Below, in pieces: positions 50,872 to 59,688 of a stretch of DNA of 64,000 nucleotides. The position numbers and the translations under genes were made by a program. The stretch is from positions 1 through 64,000 of the forward strand of contig NZ_RBRE01000079.1 of the NCBI RefSeq assembly GCF_003700275.1, in the 5' to 3' direction. Source of the DNA: Pseudomonas cichorii. GTDB taxonomy: Bacteria; Pseudomonadota; Gammaproteobacteria; Pseudomonadales; Pseudomonadaceae. Below the pieces are notes generated by a model. It saw only the letters and a list, made by a program, of their open reading frames with translations, searched no databases and was not told the DNA's origin. The first letter of the stretch is position 1; every line of letters starts with the position of its first letter.

Positions 50872-52215
50872 TCACAATATCCGGTACAACAAACGCTCGA
50901 TCCTGACCCGGCTGACCCGGCGCAGAAACTTGCTGACGCCTTCCGGATAATTGGCGAGGGTATCCAGTTCGTCGTACTGGCTGACCCGTTGGGTGTTGCG
51001 CATCAGTTGTGCCAGCTCGGCCTCACGCGGCTGGCGCCATTGCGCCTTGGGATCATCGATCAACAGGCCGTTTTCCAGGTCCAGGTTGAAGGCCCGCGGG
51101 TTTAGGTTGTTGCCGGTCAGCAGGGTATAGCGTTCATCGACCCAGACGCCCTTGAGGTGAAAAGTGTTGTCGTCGTGTTTCCACAGATGCAGGTTCAAGC
51201 GGTGCTGGGCAATCGCCTTTTTATGCTTCTGGGCGAAACGGCGCAGGCTGATCTCGTACAGATAGGGCAGGGCGGAAATGACCTTGAACGGCTCCTCGGG
51301 AGGAATGAAGAAGTCGTTGGCGGTCTTGTCACCGATGATGATGTCGACTTTCACGCCGCGCTTGAGGGCACGATTGATTTCCCGGGTCACCGCCACCGGC
51401 ATGTTGAAGTAGGGCGTACAGATGGTCAGTTGCGTCTTGCTGGAAGCGATCAGGTCACAAATGGCGCGATTGAGCGGGTTGCGCGGGCCGACACCCAAAA
51501 GTGGCACGATACGCAGTTCGCCGTTTTCCCTGTCGCCTGCGCTGGTGTCGTAGGCCGCCTTCTTCAGGTTGCTGCGAAAGGCCCGGATCTCGCCGCGCAG
51601 ACTGCGCGAATCGGGAGGCGATTGCAGGTCGAGGCGATGCACCGCCGGTGATGGCAGGATTTCGCGCTGGACCATGTCCACGAAACTGTCGGCCAGCGGC
51701 TTGCTGTGTATCAGGTGATAGCGGTCCAGACGGTATTTGTCGAGTTTGTGCAGGTAGACGTTGTTGATGCTGGCGCCACTATAGATCACGCAGTCGTCGA
51801 TCACGCTGCCCTTGAGATGCAGCACGCCGAACAGTTCGCGGGTCTGCACCGGCACGCCATGGATCGGCACTTCCTCGTCATATTCCAGATTCTGCGCCTG
51901 ATACCAGGCCGAATTCCCCGCTTGACGCCCGGCCCCGATCAGCCCGCGCTGGGCACGAAACCAGTCGACCAGCACCACGACTTCCAGCTCGGGGCGCGCT
52001 GCCTTGGCGGCATAGAGTGCATCGAGGATTTCCTGGCCGGCTTCGTCCTGTTGCAGATACAGGGCGATGATGTAGATGCGCCGGGTGGCAGAAGCGATCT
52101 TCTCCAGCAGGCATCGTCGATATTCAGCGGCTGAAGGAACAATGGTCACGGCATCGTCGGACAGGGCAAAACCGCGAAGCGATGCGAGTGTCGAGCGTCG
52201 GAAGTTGGACTGCAT
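50872..52215 (-). CDS. pssA: Phosphatidylserine synthase (phospholipase D family)
   Basis: 447 residues, the size of E. coli PssA (451). Two phospholipase D motifs are present: HLKGSVIDDCVIYSGASINNVYLH in the first half and HLKGVWVDERYTLLTGNNLNPRAFNLD in the second, both split by the spacing typical of PssA. It makes phosphatidylserine from CDP-diacylglycerol and serine, the route to phosphatidylethanolamine. GAGAGG lies ahead of the ATG. It is a single-gene unit. Confidence 0.92.
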   Translation of the reverse strand: MQSNFRRSTLASLRGFALSDDAVTIVPSAAEYRRCLLEKIASATRRIYIIALYLQQDEAGQEILDALYAAKAARPELEVVVLVDWFRAQRGLIGAGRQAGNSAWYQAQNLEYDEEVPIHGVPVQTRELFGVLHLKGSVIDDCVIYSGASINNVYLHKLDKYRLDRYHLIHSKPLADSFVDMVQREILPSPAVHRLDLQSPPDSRSLRGEIRAFRSNLKKAAYDTSAGDRENGELRIVPLLGVGPRNPLNRAICDLIASSKTQLTICTPYFNMPVAVTREINRALKRGVKVDIIIGDKTANDFFIPPEEPFKVISALPYLYEISLRRFAQKHKKAIAQHRLNLHLWKHDDNTFHLKGVWVDERYTLLTGNNLNPRAFNLDLENGLLIDDPKAQWRQPREAELAQLMRNTQRVSQYDELDTLANYPEGVSKFLRRVSRVRIERLLYRIL

Positions 52216-52307
52216 AAGCCTCTCGATGGGATAACCAACAGCGGACGAGCTTACACCACTGTCAATCCAAGGTCGTGCTGAAGTCTTTTCTATCGGTTTC
52301 CAACGTT

Positions 52308-52329
52308 GACCGCGCCGGGCGGCGCGGTC
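52308..52329 (-). terminator. GC-rich hairpin after glpQ
   Basis: GACCGCGCC (52308-52316) pairs with GGCGCGGTC (52321-52329) around a four-base loop, 10 bases downstream of the diesterase stop on the minus strand. A strong stem but no T-run, so termination is likely rather than certain. Confidence 0.55.
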
Positions 52330-52339
52330 ATTGCCTTGC

Positions 52340-53494
52340 TCAATAGCCGTTACGTTTCAGAATGCTCTCGATACTGTCCTTGGCCGGGCGGCCATAGAAC
52401 TTGAGGAGTTCCGGGGTGCGGTTGGTGAAGAATCCATCGGCGCCATCGGTGCTGATTTTCTTGAAGTCCACGGCTTCATCCACGGTATAGGGGTGAACCA
52501 CCATGCCTTTGTCGTGGGTCAGGTTGTTCATCCATGGCTTGACCAGATCCATATAGCTCTGGTCGCCGCCATCGGTGAGCTGCGAAGACGGGCCGGTGCC
52601 GATGGCGCCATGCGCCTTGGCCCAGTCGATCCAGGCCACGAATTCTTCCTGGGATTTGATTTCCTGCGATGCGTAATAGCTGGCCTTGTCCTTGAACCCC
52701 GAGTCCTTGAACGGAACCGTGGACTTGGGCTCTATCGAACCTTCACCGATCCACAGCAACAGCACCTTGGGAACCTTGGGCATTTCCTTCTGCAGCAGCA
52801 CCAGGCTGGACTTGTCGAACGTCTGCAACACCACGCGCCCCGGCATATGGGCCACGTTCACATTGCCCGCGGCGGCGGCCGGACGCTGGCCGAGCCAGCC
52901 GCGCTTGGCCAGGGCCTTCTTCAGATCGGCTTCGATGCCCGGAAACTGGGTGGGTACCTTGGTTTCGATATACAGCCCCGGCTTGTTCGCGCCGCCTTCG
53001 GCAATATCGATCACTTCATCCAGGGTCAGAATCTGCAGACCTGCATAGCTGTCGCGGGCACGTGCCGGGTAAGCCTTGTTGAACCAGGTGCCGGCGTCCA
53101 GCTCCTTGAGCTCGGCCAGGGTAAAGGTGCTGACCGGGTCCTTGCTGCGTTTGGGATAGACCTGGGCGATGTTGGTGGTGCGATCGAGCGTGTCGTCATG
53201 CAGGGCAATCAGGACTCCGTCCCGGGTGCGCTGAATGTCCATTTCCAGATAATCCGCGCCCAGATCCCGTGCCAGGATGTAGGCCGGAGTGGTTTCTTCC
53301 GGCGCATCGAACGAAGCCCCGCGATGCGCGATGACCGCAGGCCACGGCAGACCATTCTTCTCGCTCAGCACCTTGCCCGGCGCCTCGGCTGCCGAGGCTG
53401 TACCTGTCGATAACATCACACCCGCCATGACTGCGGTGGCCAGCAAACGGGTCAATGGTCGTGTGTGAAACGGGAGTCGGGAAAATCCTTGCAT
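52340..53494 (-). CDS. glpQ: Periplasmic glycerophosphodiester phosphodiesterase
   Basis: 384 residues. A signal peptide ends near TGTASA (about residue 28). The GDPD catalytic pattern follows: WPAVIAHRGAS (His), PEETTPAYILARDLGADYLEMDIQRTRDGVLIALHDDTLDRTTN (metal Glu/Asp and second His). LYIETKVP and the C-terminal GADGFFTNRTPELLKFYG agree with GlpQ. It hydrolyses glycerophosphodiesters to glycerol-3-phosphate and an alcohol. The start at 53494 is chosen for the signal peptide; AAGGAA lies 11 bases upstream. An ATG at 53518 is the alternative. Confidence 0.9.
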   Translation of the reverse strand: MQGFSRLPFHTRPLTRLLATAVMAGVMLSTGTASAAEAPGKVLSEKNGLPWPAVIAHRGASFDAPEETTPAYILARDLGADYLEMDIQRTRDGVLIALHDDTLDRTTNIAQVYPKRSKDPVSTFTLAELKELDAGTWFNKAYPARARDSYAGLQILTLDEVIDIAEGGANKPGLYIETKVPTQFPGIEADLKKALAKRGWLGQRPAAAAGNVNVAHMPGRVVLQTFDKSSLVLLQKEMPKVPKVLLLWIGEGSIEPKSTVPFKDSGFKDKASYYASQEIKSQEEFVAWIDWAKAHGAIGTGPSSQLTDGGDQSYMDLVKPWMNNLTHDKGMVVHPYTVDEAVDFKKISTDGADGFFTNRTPELLKFYGRPAKDSIESILKRNGY

Positions 53495-53520
53495 GATTTG
53501 CTTGTTCCTTGTGTGCACTG

Positions 53521-53605
53521 GGCTTTGTACGAAAAGTGGCTGTGCTCGGTGATGCTGCGTTAAAAACAGGCCTGACCTTCGCTCGCCGAGTTTTCGTACA
53601 AAGCC
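53521..53605. repeat. 85-bp element with perfect 15-bp terminal inverted repeats
   Basis: GGCTTTGTACGAAAA (53521-53535) is repeated exactly inverted as TTTTCGTACAAAGCC (53591-53605). The 55-base interior is GC-rich and has a further short complementary pair (GGTGATGCTGCG region). It is a compact palindromic repeat, MITE-like in shape, in the divergent gap between glpQ and the dehydrogenase. A degenerate relative is at 43876. No flanking target duplication was recognised. Confidence 0.75.
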
Positions 53606-53757
53606 TAAGGGTCATGACGAAGCCACAGCATGAAGCATTAACAGCGTTCAGAGGAAGTGGGGCGGTGGTTCAAATTGCGCATTTGTCATTGACCTCTGCA
53701 CAAGCCCCCCGAGTCGCGTTACTGTCGGTCTTTTTCATGACCGTGAAGGAAGAGTGC

Positions 53758-54693
53758 ATGACGACGGTACTGGTGCTGGTCGAGAGCGTTAATGAATATC
53801 TGCCCATTCTGGAAAGCAGCGGCTTTCGTCTGATCCGTGCGCCCACGGCGGCGTTGCGTGCCCAGGCGATTGCAGCCCATGGCCAGGAAATCACCGCGGT
53901 CATGACCCGCGGCCCGCTGGGTTTGTTTGCCGAAGAAATGGACGCCTTGTCGCACTTACGGATCATCTGTGTGTCCGGCGCCGGTTATGAGAAGGTGGAT
54001 CTGCCGGCCGCCGAGGCGCGTGGTATTACCGTGACCAATGGCGCCGGGGTCAATGCGCCGACTGTGGCCGACCATACAATGGCGCTGCTGCTGGCGCTCG
54101 TGCGTGATATTCCCCAGGCCGATGCGTCCGTGCGGCGCAGTGAATGGCGCAAGGTCACCTGCCCGTCATTTGCGGGCAAGCGCTTGGGGATCGTGGGGCT
54201 GGGAGCGGTCGGGCTGGCGATTGCCAGGCGTGCTGAGGCATTCGACATGACTATCCAGTATCACAACCGCAAGTCGCGCAATGATGTGGATTACCTGTGG
54301 TACGCAACCGCTCTTGAACTGGCGGCCGCTTCGGATTTCCTGATCATTTCGACGCCGGGCGGCAATGGCACGCAGCACTTGATCGATGCCCGGGTGCTCG
54401 AAGCGCTGGGGCCTCAGGGCTATCTCGTGAATATCGCCCGGGCCAGTGTTGTCGACACTCCGGCGTTGGTCGAGGCCCTGCAACAGCGCCGGATCGCTGG
54501 TGCCGCTCTGGATGTGTTTGATGATGAACCGCAAGTGCCGGACGTTTTCAAGAGCCTCGATAACGTGGTGCTGACACCTCATGTCGGCGGGCTGTCGCCC
54601 GAGGCGTCGAAGGATATGGTCCTGATGGTCAACAAGAACCTGCTGGCTTTCTTCTCCGGGCAACCGGTCCTGACGCCGGTGTACAGCCTGTAA
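53758..54693 (+). CDS. D-2-hydroxyacid dehydrogenase family protein
   Basis: 311 residues. NAD(P)-binding motif GLGAVGLAIARRAEAF, with substrate-site and catalytic segments VSGAGYEKVDLPAAEARGITVTNGAG, NIARASVVDTPALVEAL (Arg), DDEPQVPDVF (Glu) and LTPHVGGLSPEASKDM (His). This is the 2-ketogluconate/hydroxypyruvate/glyoxylate reductase layout; the exact keto acid is not predictable. The N-terminal frame continues 83 codons upstream through the 85-bp repeat, but AAGGAAG sits properly before the ATG at 53758, which is chosen. Confidence 0.88.
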   Translation: MTTVLVLVESVNEYLPILESSGFRLIRAPTAALRAQAIAAHGQEITAVMTRGPLGLFAEEMDALSHLRIICVSGAGYEKVDLPAAEARGITVTNGAGVNAPTVADHTMALLLALVRDIPQADASVRRSEWRKVTCPSFAGKRLGIVGLGAVGLAIARRAEAFDMTIQYHNRKSRNDVDYLWYATALELAAASDFLIISTPGGNGTQHLIDARVLEALGPQGYLVNIARASVVDTPALVEALQQRRIAGAALDVFDDEPQVPDVFKSLDNVVLTPHVGGLSPEASKDMVLMVNKNLLAFFSGQPVLTPVYSL

Positions 54694-54704
54694 GAAAGGC
54701 CCAG

Positions 54705-54736
54705 GCAGGAACGAACTTGTTCGCGAAGAGGCCGCC
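54705..54736. repeat. REP-like element
   Basis: GCAGGAACGAACTTGTTCGC, with the palindrome CGAACTTGTTCG at 54712-54723, continues into GAAGAGGCCGCCCG. It lies 11 bases after the dehydrogenase stop and is of the type GGAGCGAAT...TTCGCGAA found elsewhere in the window. Confidence 0.6.
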
Positions 54737-54872
54737 CGATCCTGTCCCTCAAGCAATACAGCCTGCATGTGTTTCATTGCGGGCTGGCATTGAATGCTTG
54801 TCTGAATGCCAATTCTGATTGTGCCCGTGCACGCCTATAGTCCTGCCAACACTGGAGCGGAGGGACACAGGA

Positions 54873-55601
54873 ATGCTGGACGGAAAAAACAAGACACTGC
54901 GAATAGGTCTGGCAGGAGATTACGATGCAGGCGTAATCGCTCATCAGGCGATCCCGCTGGCGCTGGACATGGCTGCCGATGTCGTCAGTCTTCGGGTGCA
55001 GCATCAATGGTTGCCGACAGCGGATATAGGCAACGGGGAAATCCTCGCCGGTCTTGACGGTATATGGTGCGTCCCCGCCAGTCCTTATCGGGATATGCAG
55101 GGCGCGTTGACCGCTATTCGTTTTGCACGGGAACAGCAGATCCCCTTTCTGGGCACCTGTGGCGGTTTTCAGCATGCCTTGATCGAATATGCGCGCAACC
55201 GGTTGAGCTGGCTGCAGGCCGACCATGGCGAAACCTCACCGGACTCGCCTCACGCGATCATTACCCCTTTGAGTTGTTCGCTGGTTGAAACCACGGCCTC
55301 CATTCATCTGCTGCCCGGCTCATTGATTGCGCAGGCGTACGGCATGCTGGAAATCGCCGAATGCTATCGGTGCAGCTATGGTCTGCGCCCCGAACTGGAG
55401 GCCGCGATGTTTGGCGATACGCTGAAGATCAGTGGTCGCGGGCCTGAAGGCGAAATTCGCAGTGTTGAGTTGCAAGACCATCCGTTTTTCGTCGCCACCT
55501 TGTTCCAGCCGGAACGGGCAGCCATGCAGGGAACCCTACCTGCGCTGGTTGCAGCTTTCGTCAAGGCCTGCGCGCTAGGTTCTGAAGGTGTTTATCCATG
55601 A
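54873..55601 (+). CDS. Class I glutamine amidotransferase-like protein (CTP synthase GATase relative), His replaced
   Basis: 242 residues resembling the amidotransferase domain of CTP synthase on its own. The nucleophile elbow is intact (GTCGGFQHALIEYARN, C96). The usual triad His-Pro-Glu near the C-terminus reads Q212-P-E214 (FVATLFQPERAAM). Loss of the histidine would be expected to abolish normal glutaminase activity. It is followed by an ABM-domain gene with a four-base overlap, so the pair is one unit. GGAGGG at 54858-54863 is well placed before the ATG. The role is unknown. Confidence 0.75.
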   Translation: MLDGKNKTLRIGLAGDYDAGVIAHQAIPLALDMAADVVSLRVQHQWLPTADIGNGEILAGLDGIWCVPASPYRDMQGALTAIRFAREQQIPFLGTCGGFQHALIEYARNRLSWLQADHGETSPDSPHAIITPLSCSLVETTASIHLLPGSLIAQAYGMLEIAECYRCSYGLRPELEAAMFGDTLKISGRGPEGEIRSVELQDHPFFVATLFQPERAAMQGTLPALVAAFVKACALGSEGVYP

Positions 55602-55921
55602 TTGCGGCCTGTTTTCCGAAACCTTATTACGCGGTGATTTTCACTTCGCTACGAACTGCTCAGGGCGCCGAGGATTATGAGCGAGCAGCGCAGAGAATGG
55701 TCGAGCTGGCCAAAGTGCAGCCAGGTTTTCTGGGCATGGAGTCGGCTCGTGGTGAAGATGGGCTGGGCATCACGGTTTCTTACTGGACCGATGAGCAGGC
55801 CATTCTGGCGTGGAAACATCACCTCGAACATGCCGAAGTGCGTGAGCAGGGGCGAGCCCGCTGGTATCAGGCGTGCACCACAAGGGTGTGCAAGGTCGAG
55901 CGGGATTATGCGTTCGGCTGA
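55598..55921 (+). CDS. Antibiotic biosynthesis monooxygenase (ABM) domain protein
   Basis: 107 residues of the ferredoxin-like ABM fold: YYAVIFTSLRTAQGAEDYERAAQRMVELAKVQPGFLGMESARG and GITVSYWTDEQAILAWKHHLEHAEVREQG. Members act as small heme- or quinone-type monooxygenases or just as fold scaffolds. The ATG overlaps the amidotransferase-like stop by four bases, so both are made together. The real substrate cannot be told. Confidence 0.82.
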   Translation: MIAACFPKPYYAVIFTSLRTAQGAEDYERAAQRMVELAKVQPGFLGMESARGEDGLGITVSYWTDEQAILAWKHHLEHAEVREQGRARWYQACTTRVCKVERDYAFG

Positions 55922-56034
55922 ACACATGCAAACACAATTTCGGCCCTCCGGCTCTGTCTGAATCTGCGGGGATATGCCAGCATTGACTTCTTTCAGCCAC
56001 AAAGCCGCTTTTGTGTGTCTGCACCGGAGCCCTT

Positions 56035-56538
56035 ATGAACGAAAAAAACGTCCAGCCTGCTGTGCTGCGTATCCCCGAAGGTTTGCAGGTTCCTGCCCAG
56101 GTAATTTGTCATGCGACCAGCCTGCGGCGGGCAAGCCGGCGTATTTGCCAGCTCTATGACGCGATCATGGCGCCATGCGGTTTGCGTTCGACCCAGCGTT
56201 CGATTCTGATGCAGATTGCCCGTAACCAGGCCTTGAGCATGACCGATCTGGCCTATTTACTGGTGCTGGATCGCTCGGCCCTGGCCCAGAATCTCAAACC
56301 GCTGGAGCGTGAAGGCTTCGTGGCAGTCGAGGTGGACCCCGATGACCGGCGCAGTCGTCTGGTGCGTCTGACCCAGAGCGGGATCGATAAACTGTTTCAT
56401 TCCCAGGTTCTATGGGAGCAGGCCCAGCGTTGCTATGAAAGCGCGCTGGGGGCCGAGCAGGCGCAGGAGTTGCGGCAGTTGTTGAGCAAGGTGTCGGCGG
56501 CCGGTTATGGAGAGCATTTGCCGGCCACCACGCCTTGA
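56035..56538 (+). CDS. MarR family transcriptional regulator
   Basis: 167 residues. The winged helix-turn-helix is seen at about residues 55-125 (LRSTQRSILMQIARNQALSMTDLAYLLVLDRSALAQNLKPLEREGFVAVEVDPDDRRSRLVRLTQSG), with the typical D-x-R-S wing. The helices on either side form the dimer interface. GGAG precedes the ATG at 56035. It lies on the same strand as the ABM pair, 113 bases downstream, and converges on the fatty-acid transporter atoE; which of them it controls is open. Confidence 0.88.
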   Translation: MNEKNVQPAVLRIPEGLQVPAQVICHATSLRRASRRICQLYDAIMAPCGLRSTQRSILMQIARNQALSMTDLAYLLVLDRSALAQNLKPLEREGFVAVEVDPDDRRSRLVRLTQSGIDKLFHSQVLWEQAQRCYESALGAEQAQELRQLLSKVSAAGYGEHLPATTP

Positions 56539-56542
56539 CCGT

Positions 56543-57961
56543 TCAGGGCATCATCGGCGGTATATAGCTCAGTGTCGTCCCCAATGCCCAGAGCAGGAAC
56601 AGCACCAGCGGCGTATGCACCAGCAACTGGACGAACGAGAAACCGATCAGGTCGCGGGCCTTCAAGCCCAGGACGCCCAGTAGCGGCAGCATGTAGAACG
56701 GGTTGATCAGGTTGGGCAAGGCTTCCGCCGCGTTGTAGATCTGTACGGCCCAGCCCAGGTGATACTGCAGTTCATTGGCGACCTGCATCACGTAAGGCGC
56801 CTCGATGATCCATTTGCCGCCACCCGACGGGATGAAGAACCCCAATATCGCCGAGTAGACGCCCATCAGCACCGCGTAGGTGTCATGGGTGGCAATGCTG
56901 GTGAAAAAGGTCGAGATATGGTGCGCCAGGGTTTGCGCATCGCTGCCTTTGACGGTGGTCAGCAATGCGGCGATCGAACCGTAGAGCGGGAACTGGATCA
57001 GCACGCCGGTGGTGGTCGGTACGGCGCGGGTCACGGCATCCAGAAAGCTGCGCGGGCGCCAGTGCAGCAGCGCGCCGAGCATGATGAACAGGAAGTTATA
57101 GGTGTTCAGCCCTGAAATCGCGGTGATTGCCGGCTTGGTCGAAAACTCGTTGAACAGCCAGCCAGCGCCCAGCAATACCATCAGAATGATCAGCAGCGGG
57201 CTGTATTCCAGCCATTCGCCGGGGCGCGTGCGTGGCGGCAAGGGCGGCAGGTTGAAGGCCGGGTCCACGCCGCAGGCCTGGGCATCCCTGGCCGTATTGG
57301 GACCGGGTGCGGTGGCGTAGGCAACGATCAGGGAAATCACCACCAGCGCTGCGAGCATGACCCCGGACTGCCAGAGAAAGATGGTTTCCGTGAAAGGAAT
57401 CACGCCGGTGATTGCCAGGATCGACGGCGGCAGGCTGCCAGGGTTGGCTTGCAACTGGGCTGCGGAGGACGAGAGTCCCAGCGCCCAGACCGCGCCCAGC
57501 CCCAGATAGGCCGCAGCACCCGCAGCGCGATAGTCCATGCGCAGGTCGGCGCGACGGGCGAGGGCTCGCACCAGCAAGCCGCCGAACACCAGTGAAAGTC
57601 CCCAGTTCAACAATGAAGCCAGCATGGAAATCAGCGCTACCCAGGCGACCGCCGAGCGGCCATTGCTGGGGATGCGCGCCAGTCGGTCGATCAGGCGTAC
57701 TGCGGGCGGCGAACTGGCGACCACATAGCCGCCGATGACCACGAAAGCCATCTGCATGGTGAACGGGATCAGGCTCCAGAAGCCGTCGCCGAAGGCCTTG
57801 GCCGCTTCGGTCGGTCTGGCACCGATGGCCAGCGTCGCCAGAGTGACGATGGCCACCGCCAGTGCGGCGAATACCCAGGAGTCGGGGAACCAGCGCTCGG
57901 CCCAGGCGGCACAGCGCAGGGCAAAGCGGGCGGAACGGCTTTCTTCTATATGAGTGGCCAC
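56543..57961 (-). CDS. atoE: Short-chain fatty acid transporter
   Basis: 472 residues, ten or more hydrophobic helices, matching the AtoE family: WAERWFPDSWVFAALAVAIVTL, SSAAQLQANPGSLPPSI and GGGKWIIEAPYVMQVANEL. It imports short-chain acids such as butyrate or acetoacetate, which the adjacent CoA transferase would activate. It lies downstream of scoA/scoB on the same strand, separated by a REP-bearing gap. Its stop nearly touches that of the MarR gene. Confidence 0.9.
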   Translation of the reverse strand: MATHIEESRSARFALRCAAWAERWFPDSWVFAALAVAIVTLATLAIGARPTEAAKAFGDGFWSLIPFTMQMAFVVIGGYVVASSPPAVRLIDRLARIPSNGRSAVAWVALISMLASLLNWGLSLVFGGLLVRALARRADLRMDYRAAGAAAYLGLGAVWALGLSSSAAQLQANPGSLPPSILAITGVIPFTETIFLWQSGVMLAALVVISLIVAYATAPGPNTARDAQACGVDPAFNLPPLPPRTRPGEWLEYSPLLIILMVLLGAGWLFNEFSTKPAITAISGLNTYNFLFIMLGALLHWRPRSFLDAVTRAVPTTTGVLIQFPLYGSIAALLTTVKGSDAQTLAHHISTFFTSIATHDTYAVLMGVYSAILGFFIPSGGGKWIIEAPYVMQVANELQYHLGWAVQIYNAAEALPNLINPFYMLPLLGVLGLKARDLIGFSFVQLLVHTPLVLFLLWALGTTLSYIPPMMP

Positions 57962-58020
57962 GTGGGGATTACCTTTAATTATTGTTATGGGAAGACAGAT
58001 GTTGTCTTACGCCGTCACGG

Positions 58021-58134
58021 ACAAGCCCCTCCCAAAAAAGTGAACGACGTTCAAACCTGGGAGGGGACTTGCCCGCGACAGCTGTATTCCAGACAGCAAA
58101 TAAATACGGGCACTGGAGCGAATTCATTCGCGAA
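58021..58134. repeat. Two repeat elements in the atoE/scoB gap
   Basis: CAAGCCCCTCCCA (58022-58034) is inverted as TGGGAGGGGACTTG (58058-58071) with a bulge, a Pseudomonas repeat of the GGGAGGGG-CTTGCCCGCGA type. GGAGCGAATTCATTCGCGAA (58115-58134) is a second repeat of the REP family seen at 9099 and 13492. They occupy most of the gap between scoB and atoE and would separate the transporter's mRNA from the CoA-transferase part. Confidence 0.7.
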
Positions 58135-58147
58135 AAACAGGAGTACT

Positions 58148-58804
58148 TCAGAACGACATTTCGATCACATCATCCGGCACGATCAGCTTGCCGGCGGTTT
58201 TGGCGACGATTTCTTCCACGCTGACCCCCGGCGCACGTTCGCGCAGGATAAAGGCACCGTTTTCGATTTCCAGATACGCCAGGTCAGTCAGCACCCGGCG
58301 GATGCACCCGGCACCGGTCAACGGCAGGCTGCAGCGCGACAGCAGTTTGGATTCGCCATCCTTGGAGGCATGGGTCATGGTGACGATGATGTTTTCCGCA
58401 CCCGCCACCAGATCCATGGCGCCGCCCATGCCCTTGACCAGCTTGCCGGGGATCATCCAGGACGCAATGTTGCCCTCCACATCCACCTCAAAGGCACCAA
58501 GTACCGTAAGGTCGACATGGCCGCCCCGGATCATGGCGAAGGATTCCGCCGAAGAGAAAATCGATGCGCCGACACGCGCTGTCACGGTCTGTTTGCCGGC
58601 GTTGATCATGTCGGCATCAATGGTTTCTTCGGTGGGGTATTCGCCCATGCCCAGCAGGCCGTTTTCCGATTGCAGCATCACATCGATGTTGTCCGGGACG
58701 TAGTTGGCGACCAGCGTCGGAATGCCGATGCCCAGGTTCACGTAATAACCGTCTTTCAGTTCGCGGGCGACACGTTGAGCCATTTGTTCGCGGGAAAGTG
58801 CCAT
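58148..58804 (-). CDS. scoB: 3-oxoacid CoA-transferase subunit B
   Basis: 218 residues. VNLGIGIPTLVANYVPDNIDVMLQSENGLLGMG holds the active-site glutamate (SENG motif), and AMDLVAGAENIIVTMTHASKDG is typical of the B subunit. With subunit A it transfers CoA between succinyl-CoA (or acetyl-CoA) and acetoacetate. The start at 58804 sits after AGATTTC-like sequence without a strong ribosome site. It follows scoA after 67 bases. Confidence 0.93.
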   Translation of the reverse strand: MALSREQMAQRVARELKDGYYVNLGIGIPTLVANYVPDNIDVMLQSENGLLGMGEYPTEETIDADMINAGKQTVTARVGASIFSSAESFAMIRGGHVDLTVLGAFEVDVEGNIASWMIPGKLVKGMGGAMDLVAGAENIIVTMTHASKDGESKLLSRCSLPLTGAGCIRRVLTDLAYLEIENGAFILRERAPGVSVEEIVAKTAGKLIVPDDVIEMSF

Positions 58805-58871
58805 GGTCTGAAATCTCTTTTTGTTGTATGCCGTTTCCAGTACAGAGGAAACGCCCGGGAGTTCGACGTGT

Positions 58872-59573
58872 TCAGGACTTCTTCAGGGTGCGCTGCTCGA
58901 TGCGTTTCTCGAACGTGCCCTGAATCACCCGGTCGACATAAATGCCGGGGGTGTGAATCTGGGTGGGCAGCAGCACGCCCGGTTCGACGATTTCCTCGAC
59001 CTCGACCACGGTGATTCGGCCCGCCGTGGCGACCACCGGATTGAAGTTCTGCGCGGTATGACGGTAGATCACGTTACCGAAGTGGTCGGCTTTCCAGCCT
59101 CTGATAAGCGCGAAGTCGCCGGTAATGGCTTCTTCCAGAATTACATTGCGTCCGTTGAACTGGCGGGTTTCCTTGCCTTCGGCAACCGGTGTGCCGTAGC
59201 CGGTGGCGGTATAGAACGCCGGGATGCCTGCACCGCCCGCCCGCAGTTTTTCCGCCAGGGTGCCTTGCGGGGTGAGTTCGACTTCCAGTTCGCCACTGAG
59301 CAACTGCCGCTCGAAAAGCGCGTTCTCACCGACATAGGAGGAGATCATTTTGCGGATCTGGTGATCTTCCAGCAGGATGCCGAGGCCGAAACCATCGACC
59401 CCGCAGTTGTTGGAAACCACTGTCAGGCCTTTGATGCCCATGCGCTTGATCTGCGCGATGAGGTTTTCCGGAATGCCACACAGGCCGAAGCCGCCGCACA
59501 GCACCGTCATGTTATCGGTCAGGCCGGCAAGGGCCTCTTCGTAGGTTGCAACACGTTTATCGAGTCCAGCCAT
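58872..59573 (-). CDS. scoA: 3-oxoacid CoA-transferase subunit A
   Basis: 233 residues. TVLCGGFGLCGIPENLIAQIKRMG carries the CoA-binding GGFGLCG motif, and SNNCGVDGFGLGILLEDHQIRKMISSYVG and GGAGIPAFYTATGYGTPVAEGKE are characteristic of the family. Product of the first gene of the ketone-body/short-chain acid cluster. It is divergent from a LysR gene, which is its probable regulator. The symbol atoD is an equivalent choice. Confidence 0.93.
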   Translation of the reverse strand: MAGLDKRVATYEEALAGLTDNMTVLCGGFGLCGIPENLIAQIKRMGIKGLTVVSNNCGVDGFGLGILLEDHQIRKMISSYVGENALFERQLLSGELEVELTPQGTLAEKLRAGGAGIPAFYTATGYGTPVAEGKETRQFNGRNVILEEAITGDFALIRGWKADHFGNVIYRHTAQNFNPVVATAGRITVVEVEEIVEPGVLLPTQIHTPGIYVDRVIQGTFEKRIEQRTLKKS

Positions 59574-59688
59574 GATGATCCGCCTTTTTTATTGTTGATC
59601 GACAAGGGCCGTGGTGAGTGCATCTTCTCTCCAGGTCAGTGATTTGTTAATTTTGTTTTTCTGATCAATTGATAAGAAAAGCAAATAT

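Noticed and set aside
53509..53757. 83-codon N-terminal extension of the hydroxyacid dehydrogenase
   Set aside because: It runs through the 85-bp palindromic repeat and lacks a ribosome site; the ATG at 53758 has a good one and matches family length.
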